Below, piece by piece: positions 29,241 through 38,063 of a stretch of DNA of 64,000 nucleotides. Position numbers and translations under genes: made by a program. The notes beneath the pieces are model-generated. The model was not told the DNA's origin, made no database searches, and was given only the letters and a program-made list of their open reading frames with translations. The stretch comes from Algicola sagamiensis DSM 14643 (GTDB lineage: Bacteria; Pseudomonadota; Gammaproteobacteria; Enterobacterales; Alteromonadaceae). The DNA is taken from contig NZ_KB894493.1 in assembly GCF_000374485.1 (NCBI RefSeq), positions 248,001-312,000 on the forward strand. The letters are read 5' to 3'. The number at the start of each line of letters is the position of its first letter. Position 1 is the stretch's first letter.

Positions 29241-29672
29241 CTACTTAGATGTACAGATAAATTGAGAAGGCACGAACTGCGCTTGGCCTTTATATTGCGG
29301 TGATGGATCTGGTGCGCCACTCCCTGCGGGTGGCGGTGGTTGCTTTGCAGGGGATGTAACCTTAAAGGTTGCGTCGAACATACTCCCTTTCAAGATGAGC
29401 TTCTTTTTGTGCAGCCCTTTTTTTGTCAAATTATTCGGCTTTAACTTAATCGTTACCTCACCCATGCCAGGAACAACAAACGGCGGTGCCATATACATAC
29501 AGTTGCTTACCTTGACACTTTTCTCATCCCCTTCGATACATACCTTCTTCCCCATGATTGTCATGGTGCCAGACGCTTTAATTTGTCCGGGTGGTACGAC
29601 CGCAATCGCTTTGCCAAAAACAGGGAGAAAAGTCACCATGTCATTATCCACAATGGGAAGGTTGGCACTCAT
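29241..29672 (-). CDS. eCIS spike tip, PAAR-like (Afp10-like)
   Basis: 143 residues. The core (NDMVTFLPVFGKAIAVVPPG, then IKASGTMTIMGKKVCIEGD and MYMAPPFVVPGMGEVTIKL) is the pattern of PAAR-like conical tip proteins that cap the VgrG-type spike in Afp/PVC. The C-terminal ~35 residues are Pro/Gly-rich (PPPPAGSGAPDPSP) and probably flexible; such tails can carry payload or tip extensions. The start overlaps the stop of the gp25-like gene by 4 bases, implying translational coupling. Confidence 0.88.
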   Translation of the reverse strand: MSANLPIVDNDMVTFLPVFGKAIAVVPPGQIKASGTMTIMGKKVCIEGDEKSVKVSNCMYMAPPFVVPGMGEVTIKLKPNNLTKKGLHKKKLILKGSMFDATFKVTSPAKQPPPPAGSGAPDPSPQYKGQAQFVPSQFICTSK

Positions 29673-30073
29673 ATTGATTTCTCATTGAGATAGAAAGGAA
29701 AGACCATATTGCTTCTGCTGTTTGTTTCCTTGATTTCGTATTCCAGCTCAATATTGAGGATCCCTTCATTCAATTCGCTGCTATCAAACATAATCTCCAA
29801 CAAAGTGATCCTCGGCTCACCCAATAACACTGTATTGGCAATTTCTTCCTTTAAATCCGCCAGGATTGATGGATCGCCAGATTGAAAAAGAAAGTTGTTC
29901 AAGCCACAACCAAATGTTGGTTGCAATGGCCTTTCACCAACCAAAGTATGTAATAGCAGATAGATTGACTGCTGAAGCAACGATTCTCCTGTGGCCATCT
30001 GCGGCCCTGTTTTCGCACTTTTAAAAGTGGGTGGAAACTGCCACCCCTGGCCGATAAATTCTGTTTGGCTCAT
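29669..30073 (-). CDS. eCIS baseplate gp25-like protein (Afp9-like)
   Basis: 134 residues of the GPW/gp25 family, which nucleates sheath assembly at the baseplate. Diagnostic are the middle segments LLHTLVGERPLQPTFGCGLNNFLFQ and EIANTVLLGEPRITLLEI, with GERP corresponding to the conserved Glu-Arg region, and the ending strand IELEYEIKETNSRS. It abuts the VgrG-like gene (shared base at 30073) and overlaps the spike-tip gene by 4 bases. Confidence 0.92.
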   Translation of the reverse strand: MSQTEFIGQGWQFPPTFKSAKTGPQMATGESLLQQSIYLLLHTLVGERPLQPTFGCGLNNFLFQSGDPSILADLKEEIANTVLLGEPRITLLEIMFDSSELNEGILNIELEYEIKETNSRSNMVFPFYLNEKSI

Positions 30074-31701
30074 TATTCAATCTCCGTTTTGCTTGCTTTG
30101 ATTTTGGCTTTACCGCTGGCTTTCACTTGATAGTCCGCTTTGCTTTCCTGGATCACCTTTCCACCGCTCTTCAAGGTCACATCCTGATGCAGTGTCAATG
30201 TCGTTTTATCTTGAGTGAATACGAACCCTTTCTCATCATTGATATCCGCTGTGGTTTTCTTACCGCTCACCACGTGCATCGTGGATTTTTCTTGATCAAA
30301 CTCCACGGACATATTTTTTTCTTTAAAATAAATTCCTTGCTTGAAATTATTCTTGTCGAATTGATATGGCGGCTCAGTTTTCGGATTATGCATACTGCCT
30401 AAAATGACAGGCTGGCGGCTATCCTGGCCAATAAACCCGACGAGTACTTCTTCATCTTTTTTGGGTGGGAAGAAAAAGCCCTCTTTTTTCCCGGGCTTTC
30501 CGGTGGATGTCGTCAATAATCGTGCCCAGACATGTTTATCCTCGGAGAAGGTCTTGAGCATCACAGGAATTCGCTGTAATTTTTCAGGGTCATCTTTATA
30601 GTCTGCAACTTTTCCGACCATCGTTGGGATTGGTGGCACATCATCCCAGCCAGATAGCAGTGTTTTCCGCAAGGGTAAGCCAAGTATAAAAGTGATGAGC
30701 CATTGATCTTTATTGTACGTATGTCGGATCCCGGTGATCAGATATTCGCCTGCATAAGTTTTCCCAATTCCCTGAAGCTTCAATGCTTCCATGAGTTTGA
30801 TATCGGTAAAGGGGTTATCTTTAGAGGGAACACACACAACTTGCCCCTGATACTGATCCAATCGTCGATAATTTGCCTGGGCTTTTGCCCGCGCTGCGAG
30901 CTCTTTTTGTGGTACAGGGATTGCTGGCTGTAACAAAACATCAGGGATTGATAAGACTTTGTCTGCTTTTGAAAAAGACTTAAATCCATCTGGTGCACCT
31001 TTTGCCTTTGGATGATAATCCTGTTTCGAAATATCCCAACCTTTCGACTCAATTGTTTTAATATGCGAGCATGTATCCAGATTGAGATCATAGGATTTGA
31101 TATTATCGAGGCCGACTTTGATCTCGTGTGCTTTGGGTTTATACCCTTTGAGATCAACGACCTGATTGTCTTTAAAAGTTGGTACAAATACAAAACCATT
31201 GGTCAGTACTCGTGCCATCATGGTTCGCCACAGCGTTTGCTGATAGCTAAAAAATTGGTAATGCTCGATATCACTTTTCGCGATATTCCCGGACTTCGCT
31301 TTGCTTGTATCGATCAGTTTTTTGATTAAGTCGTTATCTTTGGTCTTTGCATTGACAAGGTAAGTCCTTGGTCCTTCTGTCATTTTGATCGCATCACCAT
31401 GGGCAATGACTTCCAGAAAGGTTCGTTGCTCCCAGCCCATTCGTTGACCAGTGATGATCCCTTCAAAAATTGTTTCGACTTTTGTGACAAACCCGGCTTT
31501 GACCTCAATCGTTTTACCCGGCTCAAACTTTCCCCCATCTGCCAGTTCAAACGTTTGTTTGGTAAAATCGCCATCTTTGATTTTTATATGTAAAGCCGGG
31601 ATCCCATTCACCTGATAATCGGTTTTAACGGAAATAATGCTAATTTCTGGTGTTAGATCTTTGCCTCCCACAAGGACTTTCACTTCATTCATGACACTCA
31701 T
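30073..31701 (-). CDS. eCIS spike/hub protein, VgrG-like (Afp8-like)
   Basis: 542 residues. The N-terminal two-thirds resemble phage gp27/VgrG hub domains (FTKQTFELADGGKFEPGKTI, GIITGQRMGWEQRTFLEV). A gp5-type OB fold follows at about 365-440 (VWARLLTTS, GFFFPPKKDEEVLVGFIGQD, PVILGSMHNPKTEPPY). The C-terminus is a short Lys/Thr-rich beta-helix (STMHVVSGKKTTADIN, TLTLHQDVTLKSGGKVI), forming the needle on which the PAAR-like tip sits. Trimeric spike of the injection particle. Confidence 0.93.
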   Translation of the reverse strand: MSVMNEVKVLVGGKDLTPEISIISVKTDYQVNGIPALHIKIKDGDFTKQTFELADGGKFEPGKTIEVKAGFVTKVETIFEGIITGQRMGWEQRTFLEVIAHGDAIKMTEGPRTYLVNAKTKDNDLIKKLIDTSKAKSGNIAKSDIEHYQFFSYQQTLWRTMMARVLTNGFVFVPTFKDNQVVDLKGYKPKAHEIKVGLDNIKSYDLNLDTCSHIKTIESKGWDISKQDYHPKAKGAPDGFKSFSKADKVLSIPDVLLQPAIPVPQKELAARAKAQANYRRLDQYQGQVVCVPSKDNPFTDIKLMEALKLQGIGKTYAGEYLITGIRHTYNKDQWLITFILGLPLRKTLLSGWDDVPPIPTMVGKVADYKDDPEKLQRIPVMLKTFSEDKHVWARLLTTSTGKPGKKEGFFFPPKKDEEVLVGFIGQDSRQPVILGSMHNPKTEPPYQFDKNNFKQGIYFKEKNMSVEFDQEKSTMHVVSGKKTTADINDEKGFVFTQDKTTLTLHQDVTLKSGGKVIQESKADYQVKASGKAKIKASKTEIE

Positions 31702-31707
31702 CGGGGA

Positions 31708-32448
31708 TCACCTCTCCATTGGGGGATATTTCATGAAAGCACCAACATTCATTTTGCGGATAGTATCCAATTCATTAAACTCCGCAACACTGGATACAAA
31801 TTCTGCATCTCCGTAAATGTTATTTGCGATTGAAGTTAAACGATCACCTGTTTTTACTTGAAATACATGAGTTAAATCTGGGGATGACTTCCCTGTAATA
31901 CTTTTAATCTGTTTGTCAGACAAGCATTCTTTAAATCGGCACTTCACCTGCGCCTTGATCCGGTTCCCAAGCACATCCACGATTTCATTTTGGATTTTCA
32001 AACTCATCAGGCGTCCACTAAAACCACCTGCCGCAGTATTCACAAGTGGCATGCTGAGCGGTTTGAGTGTCAAATAAGGTGGCTCATGAATTTTTCCATC
32101 GACGGAGTGACATATTTTCAGCAATGATTTAATGCTTTTATCAACACTATCCGGGATCAAATTATTAGGAAGCCCAAATGCAACGATATTGGAAAAGGTT
32201 GTATCGTCCAATAAAAAGGTCACTTCAATCTCAGATGAATTTGACTTTTTAAAGCTACTTTCCCCACTCTCACCACCAATCGTGTTGTGGTCACAGATAC
32301 AATTTACGAACTCAGATTCCATATTTTTGGGGTCATAAGGCAGTGTAACGCTGCCAATCGCATCGCCAACTCCCCGTTCAATCTTGCTATAACCTGTGAC
32401 TTTCATCATGGGTAAAAACAATCGGGTTGGGTCGTTCACAATAGACAT
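31708..32448 (-). CDS. eCIS LysM protein (Afp7-like)
   Basis: 246 residues. The first ~185 residues are the Afp7/PVC7 domain that clamps the hub to the tube base (comparable with T4 gp53 and gp54 roles); PMMKVTGYSKIERG and ITLPYDPKN-type strands are visible. Residues ~190-243 form a LysM module (VFQVKTGDRLTSIANNIYGD). The next gene ends 6 bases before it and it ends 6 bases before the VgrG-like start, within a tightly packed operon. Confidence 0.9.
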   Translation of the reverse strand: MSIVNDPTRLFLPMMKVTGYSKIERGVGDAIGSVTLPYDPKNMESEFVNCICDHNTIGGESGESSFKKSNSSEIEVTFLLDDTTFSNIVAFGLPNNLIPDSVDKSIKSLLKICHSVDGKIHEPPYLTLKPLSMPLVNTAAGGFSGRLMSLKIQNEIVDVLGNRIKAQVKCRFKECLSDKQIKSITGKSSPDLTHVFQVKTGDRLTSIANNIYGDAEFVSSVAEFNELDTIRKMNVGAFMKYPPMER

Positions 32449-32450
32449 AC

Positions 32451-32681
32451 TTAGGGCCTCTTTTTCAGTTCATTGCGCTCAATTGCGTCATCAATGTAAT
32501 CTTTCATTGCTTCTATTTTTTCATTGATGATCGTCTGCCAGTCTTCCGATTGCTTTTGCATTTCCTTGGAGAGCGCGACCATATCACCTTGCATCGTTTC
32601 CATATCTTCTACAGGCTCCCCTTTAAGTTCCTTCTTTTCAATTTTGGCTTTCACTTTGACTTCATCGCAGCAGATATTCAC
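32451..32681 (-). CDS. Small eCIS protein (Afp6-like, DUF5908)
   Basis: 76 residues, very charged and helical (EDMETMQGDMVALSKEMQKQ), with the N-terminal VKVKAKIEKKE strand typical of the small protein between tube and LysM genes in Afp/PVC loci. Translation starts at a GTG (32681) preceded by a near-ideal AAAGGAGGG Shine-Dalgarno with 4-base spacing. Its exact role in the particle is not established. Confidence 0.8.
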   Translation of the reverse strand: MNICCDEVKVKAKIEKKELKGEPVEDMETMQGDMVALSKEMQKQSEDWQTIINEKIEAMKDYIDDAIERNELKKRP

Positions 32682-32692
32682 GCTTCCCTCCT

Positions 32693-33160
32693 TTATCCAG
32701 TCTTCGTGAGTTTGATCGGTATATATTTGAGCCCACTGTATTTAAATTCCATGGATTCCATCAGAAGCTTGCCGCTATCTGCATTCAGGCTATCCCAGGT
32801 CCAAGACTCCAGATAAGCGTTCGTCACGAGCCAAGCATTCACGGGCGTATCAGATTCATCCAATATACTGACCAAGATATCTTTACGGAGCAGTCGGGTA
32901 TCCCAGAACAAGGACTCAGCAACATTGCCAAGCATCAGCGGGCTGGGGGCAGTAAATACACCGCGTTTGAGCGTCAGTGTTTGTTTGGTTTGCTGGTTTG
33001 ATAAACTCGTCATGCTGCCATTTTCTGTAATGGACCGTGTCATTTTGAGCCCACTCACTTCTTGAAATTGCATATCAATCAGATTGGGAATACCAGCAGA
33101 GGTAATTGAGACAATAAATCGGTAATTTGGTAAAGGCAGGCCAGGATCGATCAGCATCAT
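32693..33160 (-). CDS. eCIS tube-initiator/tail tube protein (Afp5-like)
   Basis: 155 residues of the gp19-type tail-tube fold. FQEVSGLKMTRSITENG and QTLTLKRGVFTAP are the conserved beta-hairpins, and WTWDSLNADSGKLLMESMEF is the C-terminal repeat of the fold. Afp5/PVC5 forms the first tube ring on the hub. Residues differ strongly from the main tube protein upstream, so the two are old paralogues. Start at the tandem ATGATG at 33160. Confidence 0.88.
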   Translation of the reverse strand: MMLIDPGLPLPNYRFIVSITSAGIPNLIDMQFQEVSGLKMTRSITENGSMTSLSNQQTKQTLTLKRGVFTAPSPLMLGNVAESLFWDTRLLRKDILVSILDESDTPVNAWLVTNAYLESWTWDSLNADSGKLLMESMEFKYSGLKYIPIKLTKTG

Positions 33161-33190
33161 TCCGCCTCATCTGTTGTTTGGTCATAAACA

Positions 33191-33215
33191 CTCCGGCGAC
33201 AGCAAAACACCGGAG
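33191..33215 (-). other. Hairpin between the two tube genes
   Basis: CTCCGG (33191-33196) and CCGGAG (33210-33215) form a 6-bp GC stem with a 13-base loop in the 116-base gap between the main tube gene and the Afp5-like gene. No U-tract follows on the minus strand. It could protect the 3' end of abundant sheath/tube mRNA or attenuate transcription into the baseplate genes. Confidence 0.35.
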
Positions 33216-33276
33216 GACAGCCACGGAGATAATCTTAAAATTCAACTCAGCTGAATTTGATTCAGTAGAGATCAAA

Positions 33277-33723
33277 TTAGTGGAATTCGATTTTGATATC
33301 GTCCGCCATCATCTCAAGAGACTCAACACTTGCTTCGTTCGAGCCGCCATTGATGCTTGGTGCAGTCAGCTTTTTCGGAAATGCGTTGATCACTTTCCAA
33401 GTCACAAGCGGCTCATCTCCTGTCTCATTGGTCAATGAGATCGTAATGTCTTTTTTGTTGACCAAATTGAGGCTAATCGACGAGATCCAATCATAGAATT
33501 GGCTTTTCTTGCGAACCAGACCACGTTTGAGCGTGATATTCACATCTGTGGGTTGACCTGGCATATGTTTCTTACCCAACCCATCTTTATAAGTGATTGT
33601 TTCGACGCCAATGTCTAAACCTGAGACTTCAGAAAATGGAATACTTTCTTCGCCGAAGTTCACCACAAAGCGGTAGACGGGGATCGGGTATTCATTTGCA
33701 ATTTCATCAGCAGTTGTTGCCAT
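33277..33723 (-). CDS. eCIS main tail-tube protein (Afp1-like)
   Basis: 148 residues, the inner tube hexamer subunit. IPVYRFVVNFGEESIPFSEV and SGLDIGVETITYKDG, then NITLKRGLVRKKSQFYDWI and KVINAFPKKLTAPSIN are the usual gp19/Afp1 elements. Unlike Afp, where the tube gene comes first, here it follows both sheath genes. It lies 54 bases after the second sheath gene and 116 bases before the Afp5-like gene. Confidence 0.92.
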   Translation of the reverse strand: MATTADEIANEYPIPVYRFVVNFGEESIPFSEVSGLDIGVETITYKDGLGKKHMPGQPTDVNITLKRGLVRKKSQFYDWISSISLNLVNKKDITISLTNETGDEPLVTWKVINAFPKKLTAPSINGGSNEASVESLEMMADDIKIEFH

Positions 33724-33777
33724 TCGGATTGCTCCATCAGTTGATTAAATAAAGAAGAAATGAAAGATAAAGAAGGC

Positions 33778-35292
33778 TTAACCTTCGATACTCTTATGTG
33801 AGAATGTAAGAATGATAAACTCAGCAGGACGAACGGCTGCCAGACCCACTTCAATTTTGAGATACCCATTATTGATATCATCTTCGGTCATCGTCTGACC
33901 CAGTCCAACATTGACGAAAAATGCCTGTGACGCAGATTCACCAAACAGTGCACCTTGACGCCATAAGCCTTCCAGGTAGCTTTCAATCATGGTTCTGATT
34001 TTCAGCCATGTGAATGGTGTATTCGGCTCAAAAACTGCGAACTGAGTGGACTTTTGAATCGACTCTTCGACCATATTGAAGAAACGGCGAACGGACACAT
34101 AACGCCACTCATTATCGTTGCCCGCGAGTGTACGCGCACCCCAAACCAGATTTCCTTTACCCGTGAAATAACGGATCGCATTGACAGATTTACCACCATT
34201 CGTATCGACGTTGAGGCTTTCTTGGTCTGAGTTCTTGATATTCTTCATTGGCATTTGAACAGAAGTCATTGCAACATTCGCCGGCGCTTTCCAAACACCA
34301 CGAGAAGCATCCACTTTTGCCATTACCCCTGCAATGCCTGCGCAAGGCGGCAAAATAACATAGTTTTTACCAAGGACTTGAAGAACTTTGTTGAAAATAT
34401 CTGTATTCGTTTTAGGCTCAGATGGGTTTGCGTCACCATTCGCATCCAATCCACCTAGCTTGTACAACTCAATGGCTTCATAAATCCCCTGTTTTTCCGG
34501 GTTTTCGACATAAACAGTAACTGTATCTAACTCATAGTGCCTTGCGTATGTACTGAGAACATTGGGGTAATAACTCCCCGCATATTTTAAATCCCCTATT
34601 ACCGAATTACGCATTGCTTCAACATCTTTGCTGATTTTCTCTGAAGCTAACGCGCCATCCGCCTGTTCGACAACATCAATCAGCGTAAAACGATCTTTCA
34701 GCATGCTACATTGCGAAATTGCCTGAGATTGTAAGTCGTAGTAAGCAACAAGATCCGTTTTTCCATTGCTTTCGATGCCGTGGGCATCCACAAAATGAAT
34801 CAGCGTCACTTCATCAACTTTCTTAATCACCGCCAATGCATCAATAAAATCATCTTTCGATGGTGTTGCAGTCGTTGCGCCTGTTGAAATGATATAACAA
34901 GCACCACCACCATTCGCAAAATAGTGTTCAACTGCAAATGCCAGGAGATATTGCGGCTTCAGTCTCGCACCATCTTGCGGATCAACGTCTGTTGCATTAG
35001 CTGTACTATCATCTGTCGCATCAATCTGTTCTATTTTACGTAAGACTGAATAATTCCCGTCAACAGGTGCTTTCACGATAAATGTTTCTGCTGCACGACT
35101 CCCAAATATTGCATTAAATTCAGCCATACTTGTGATACGAACAGGTTTATTGGTGATGTCCTGATCTTCTGAATCTTTCGTAATGTTGGTGTACCCAACA
35201 AATGCCGGAATGGCAGTCGCAACCTCAGTGACCGATGGCGGTAGAAGAGACTTCTCTTCGACATACACACCGGGTGTCTTTTTCTGAGCCAT
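33778..35292 (-). CDS. eCIS contractile sheath protein (second copy)
   Basis: 504 residues. The N-terminus KKTPGVYVEEKSLLPPSV and the C-terminal sheath domain (WRYVSVRRFFNMVEESIQKS, NTPFTWLKIRTMIESYL, GYLKIEVGLAAVRPAEFI) define Afp2/3/4-type sheath subunits. The first ~35 and last ~160 residues are nearly identical to those of the upstream sheath gene, whereas the middle diverges, showing an old tandem duplication. Differing sheaths may occupy the baseplate-proximal and trunk rings. Confidence 0.94.
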   Translation of the reverse strand: MAQKKTPGVYVEEKSLLPPSVTEVATAIPAFVGYTNITKDSEDQDITNKPVRITSMAEFNAIFGSRAAETFIVKAPVDGNYSVLRKIEQIDATDDSTANATDVDPQDGARLKPQYLLAFAVEHYFANGGGACYIISTGATTATPSKDDFIDALAVIKKVDEVTLIHFVDAHGIESNGKTDLVAYYDLQSQAISQCSMLKDRFTLIDVVEQADGALASEKISKDVEAMRNSVIGDLKYAGSYYPNVLSTYARHYELDTVTVYVENPEKQGIYEAIELYKLGGLDANGDANPSEPKTNTDIFNKVLQVLGKNYVILPPCAGIAGVMAKVDASRGVWKAPANVAMTSVQMPMKNIKNSDQESLNVDTNGGKSVNAIRYFTGKGNLVWGARTLAGNDNEWRYVSVRRFFNMVEESIQKSTQFAVFEPNTPFTWLKIRTMIESYLEGLWRQGALFGESASQAFFVNVGLGQTMTEDDINNGYLKIEVGLAAVRPAEFIILTFSHKSIEG

Positions 35293-35357
35293 ATGTTTTC
35301 CTATAAATAATGAGCATAAAAGGACTCATAGAATGAGTTTCATGGAGTGAAGAAGAG

Positions 35358-37088
35358 TTAGCCTTCCAAACTTTTGTGTGAGAACGTCAGGATTATAAAT
35401 TCTGCTGGGCGAACAGCTGCCAGACCGATTTCTATCTTGAGGTAACCATTATTGATATCATCTTCCGTCATTGTTTGACCAAGACCGACATTCACGAAAA
35501 ACGCTTGTGCAGCGGATTCACCAAACAATGCGCCTTGTCTCCAAAGGTTTTCCAGATAACTTTCGATCATGGTTTTGATCTTCAACCAGGTAAACGGCGT
35601 ATTTGGCTCAAATACAGCAAAGTGAGTCGACTTTTGAACTGATTCTTCCACCATATTGAAAAGACGGCGGACAGGAACATAGCGCCATTCATTACTATTC
35701 CCATCAAGTGTTCTCGCCCCCCAAACCAAAGTGCCTTTTCCTGTGAAAGAACGAATTGCATTAATGGACTTTCCTGACTCATGGACATTGAGTGCTTCTT
35801 GCTCACCGTGATCAATTTTTACTGTCGGCTCAAGCACACTTGCTAAAGCAATATTTGCAGGAGCTTTCCAGACACCACGATCCGCATCCACTTTCGCCAT
35901 CACACCGGCAATTGCAGGACTTGGCGGTAAGATCAGGTAGTTTTGATTCAGTAATGCAACAATCATTGTGTACTGTTCAGCACCATTCAGTCGTGAGTGA
36001 GATGAACCAATATCGCTGAGTGTCAGACCAGAGTGCTCTTCCATTGCAATCGTTTTGGTTTCGTTTGGATCAACTTTGACATTGCTACCAACAGCATTCA
36101 TCAAATAGCCTTGATAATCCAACGGATTACCAGCGCCATCATCAAAAATGCCATAAGGATCTTCACCTGCAACACGATTTCCATATTCATCGACTTTAAA
36201 GCCTTGCGTATCGACTAACAAAGTCTCAGAAAGCTGAATATAGATTGGAAATGATCGGCCGTAGTTTGGTGTCCCATCCGTCACAAGAAAGCCACCTTGA
36301 TTCAACTCACCACCGAAGATGCTTTGTAGCTTATCCGCGTAATCAGACAGTAACTTTTGTCCCAACACGGCAAATCCCAAACTTACGCCACTGTCTACAT
36401 AGCTTCTTGCCATTGTTGTGCGCATGTAAGGATAATAAGCTGCACCATACTTTAAGCCCTGAGTGACCTTCTCACGCATGACTTCAGCAGATTCGGTAAT
36501 ATCATCTTTTGTTGCATCTTCCGAGATATGCATCGTGTCAACAAGCGAAAAACGATCCATCATTTTTTCACTATGCGCGAGTGACTTATCATGGATACTA
36601 TAGTGATCAACATCCGTCATTCCGATTGTTTCTGGTGTTGAGATTAATGTGACTTCGTCCACTTCTTCTAAAATATCAATCGCAGCTTCGTAGTCCTTTT
36701 TCACAAGGTCTGCCGCTGAGCCTGCACTAGGATAAGCACCAATGCTCAATACGTAACAGGCACCACCGCCATTTGCAAAAAAGTGCTGAATCGATTGATA
36801 CAGAAATATTTTTGGCATGGTGGACTGAGCATTTTCAATATAAAGCTCTTTCGTTTCCCCATTTTCCAAAATGTTAAAAGTTTCATGATATGGGCCACCA
36901 AATACCGCTTCATACTCCACCATACTTGTGATCCGTGTGGGTCGAACTTCCGGTTGATCATCCTTATCAAGCGTTCTCAATTCGGTATACCCAATAAATG
37001 CCGGAATTGCCGTCGCAACTTCTGCCACCGATGGAGGCAAAAGTGATTTTTCTTCGACATAAACACCTGGCGTTTTCTTCTGTGCCAT
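35358..37088 (-). CDS. eCIS contractile sheath protein (first copy, longer)
   Basis: 576 residues, the first gene of the structural transcription unit. Same N-terminal KKTPGVYVEEKSLLPPSV and C-terminal sheath core as its neighbour. The protein is 72 residues longer, mostly because of a surface insertion around residues 255-360 (QGFKVDEYGNRVAGEDPYG, YQGYLMNAVGSNV) likely facing outward. It lies about 310 bases downstream of the sigma-type promoter at 37408-37432 and its leader element. Confidence 0.94.
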   Translation of the reverse strand: MAQKKTPGVYVEEKSLLPPSVAEVATAIPAFIGYTELRTLDKDDQPEVRPTRITSMVEYEAVFGGPYHETFNILENGETKELYIENAQSTMPKIFLYQSIQHFFANGGGACYVLSIGAYPSAGSAADLVKKDYEAAIDILEEVDEVTLISTPETIGMTDVDHYSIHDKSLAHSEKMMDRFSLVDTMHISEDATKDDITESAEVMREKVTQGLKYGAAYYPYMRTTMARSYVDSGVSLGFAVLGQKLLSDYADKLQSIFGGELNQGGFLVTDGTPNYGRSFPIYIQLSETLLVDTQGFKVDEYGNRVAGEDPYGIFDDGAGNPLDYQGYLMNAVGSNVKVDPNETKTIAMEEHSGLTLSDIGSSHSRLNGAEQYTMIVALLNQNYLILPPSPAIAGVMAKVDADRGVWKAPANIALASVLEPTVKIDHGEQEALNVHESGKSINAIRSFTGKGTLVWGARTLDGNSNEWRYVPVRRLFNMVEESVQKSTHFAVFEPNTPFTWLKIKTMIESYLENLWRQGALFGESAAQAFFVNVGLGQTMTEDDINNGYLKIEIGLAAVRPAEFIILTFSHKSLEG

Positions 37089-37346
37089 AGATCTTCCTTA
37101 CAAAGATTTGTAAATGAGATGAAGTGGTGACGAAGGCAGGTATGCTTATCGTGTAACAAACAGGGCCTATGGGTCACCGATGAAAAATCAACCCGTTTTA
37201 TGTTGCTTATTTCGCTTTAAAAAAGGTTGGAGTTGGATGAGGTGTGGGTCACAATTTGGTCGGGAAATACCCACTGTGCTGTGCCTGGAGTGAGAAATAT
37301 CAGCGGGCTGTGCCCACACCTCAAAGTTGGTTGTGAATAAATTTTC

Positions 37347-37378
37347 CAAGCTCCGCCACATCAGTCCCAGTTGATGTG
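37347..37378 (-). promoter_or_regulatory. Leader hairpin plus ops-like element, copy 3
   Basis: On the minus strand CACATCA and TGATGTG (37372-37378 and 37357-37363) form a 7-bp stem with an 8-base loop ending TGGGAC, followed by GGCGGAGCTTG (to 37347). It matches the elements at 50896 and 47191 over a 24-base core (37347-37370), with a compensated stem change (CACATCA/TGATGTG here against CCCCATCA/TGATGGGG). It lies about 25-55 bases into the predicted transcript of the sheath operon. The remaining 258 bases to the sheath start hold no ORF. Confidence 0.75.
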
Positions 37379-37407
37379 TTTTGCTTCATTCTTGTTGTCA
37401 ATGGTAT

Positions 37408-37432
37408 GACGTACAACTTGATATTTTGTGAC
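37408..37432 (-). promoter_or_regulatory. ECF-type promoter of the sheath-to-tape-measure unit
   Basis: On the minus strand GTCACA (37432-37427), exactly 15 bases, then CGTC (37411-37408). Three other promoters in the cluster have the same boxes and spacing. The predicted start is near 37400. No competing sigma-70 promoter of better quality is evident in this 537-base divergent gap, which also has to serve the plus-strand gene at 37626. Confidence 0.75.
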
Positions 37433-37625
37433 TCAATTTTTTGAGCTTTTTCTCTCACCTTCAAAAACCTAACTTATACAGAAGATATCGTTGCTACACT
37501 CAATTTGTAGTCAGCACCGCTTTAGCGAAGCAATATCAGGAGAATGAATACCTTGTTCTATGAAGGAGACTTTGAGATGATGCCAGTGTTGTTTTTTTCT
37601 TCTCTTGCAGTAAAAAAAGAAAAAT

Positions 37626-38063
37626 ATGTTAAAAGTCACTGATTTTAAGCCGTGGCGATTACTCTGGTTATTTGGCATGATCCCTTTTTGGACGGTGGTT
37701 ATCGCTTTTGATATCGAGGACACGCTTTCTGGGGAAATTGCCCATTCTTATGCCCTATGGGATTATGGATTTTGGGTAATGCAATATTTCGGATTTCTCG
37801 GCATGATCGCATTCATCTTTGGGATCAAATTTGGCAAACAGTCGTTCTGGAAATATCCTTTTTTTATCGATCTTCTCCATACAATGTATTACCAGTGGGA
37901 AGATATCTATTTTGCAGATCCGGAAACGGCCTTCCTTCACTCCGACATCATTTACCATTATGCATTCTATAATACGCTCCTCTTTACCCATTACGGATTA
38001 CTCTGGGCATATGCCTTTGAAGCTCGTGGGATTTGGTATTCACAAGAGACACAAAATACTTAA
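37626..38063 (+). CDS. Small membrane protein on the opposite strand of the eCIS block
   Basis: 145 residues with about four hydrophobic segments (LLWLFGMIPFWTVVIAF, FWVMQYFGFLGMIAFIFGI, FFIDLLHTMYY, FYNTLLFTHYGLLWAYAF) and many Trp/Tyr, so an inner-membrane protein is likely. I do not recognise the family. It is the only plus-strand gene in the cluster, diverges from the sheath operon, and its stop overlaps the stop of the nuclease-like cargo gene (38060-38063). Position next to a toxin gene allows a protective role, but nothing in the sequence demonstrates one. The ribosome binding site is weak. Confidence 0.6.
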   Translation: MLKVTDFKPWRLLWLFGMIPFWTVVIAFDIEDTLSGEIAHSYALWDYGFWVMQYFGFLGMIAFIFGIKFGKQSFWKYPFFIDLLHTMYYQWEDIYFADPETAFLHSDIIYHYAFYNTLLFTHYGLLWAYAFEARGIWYSQETQNT

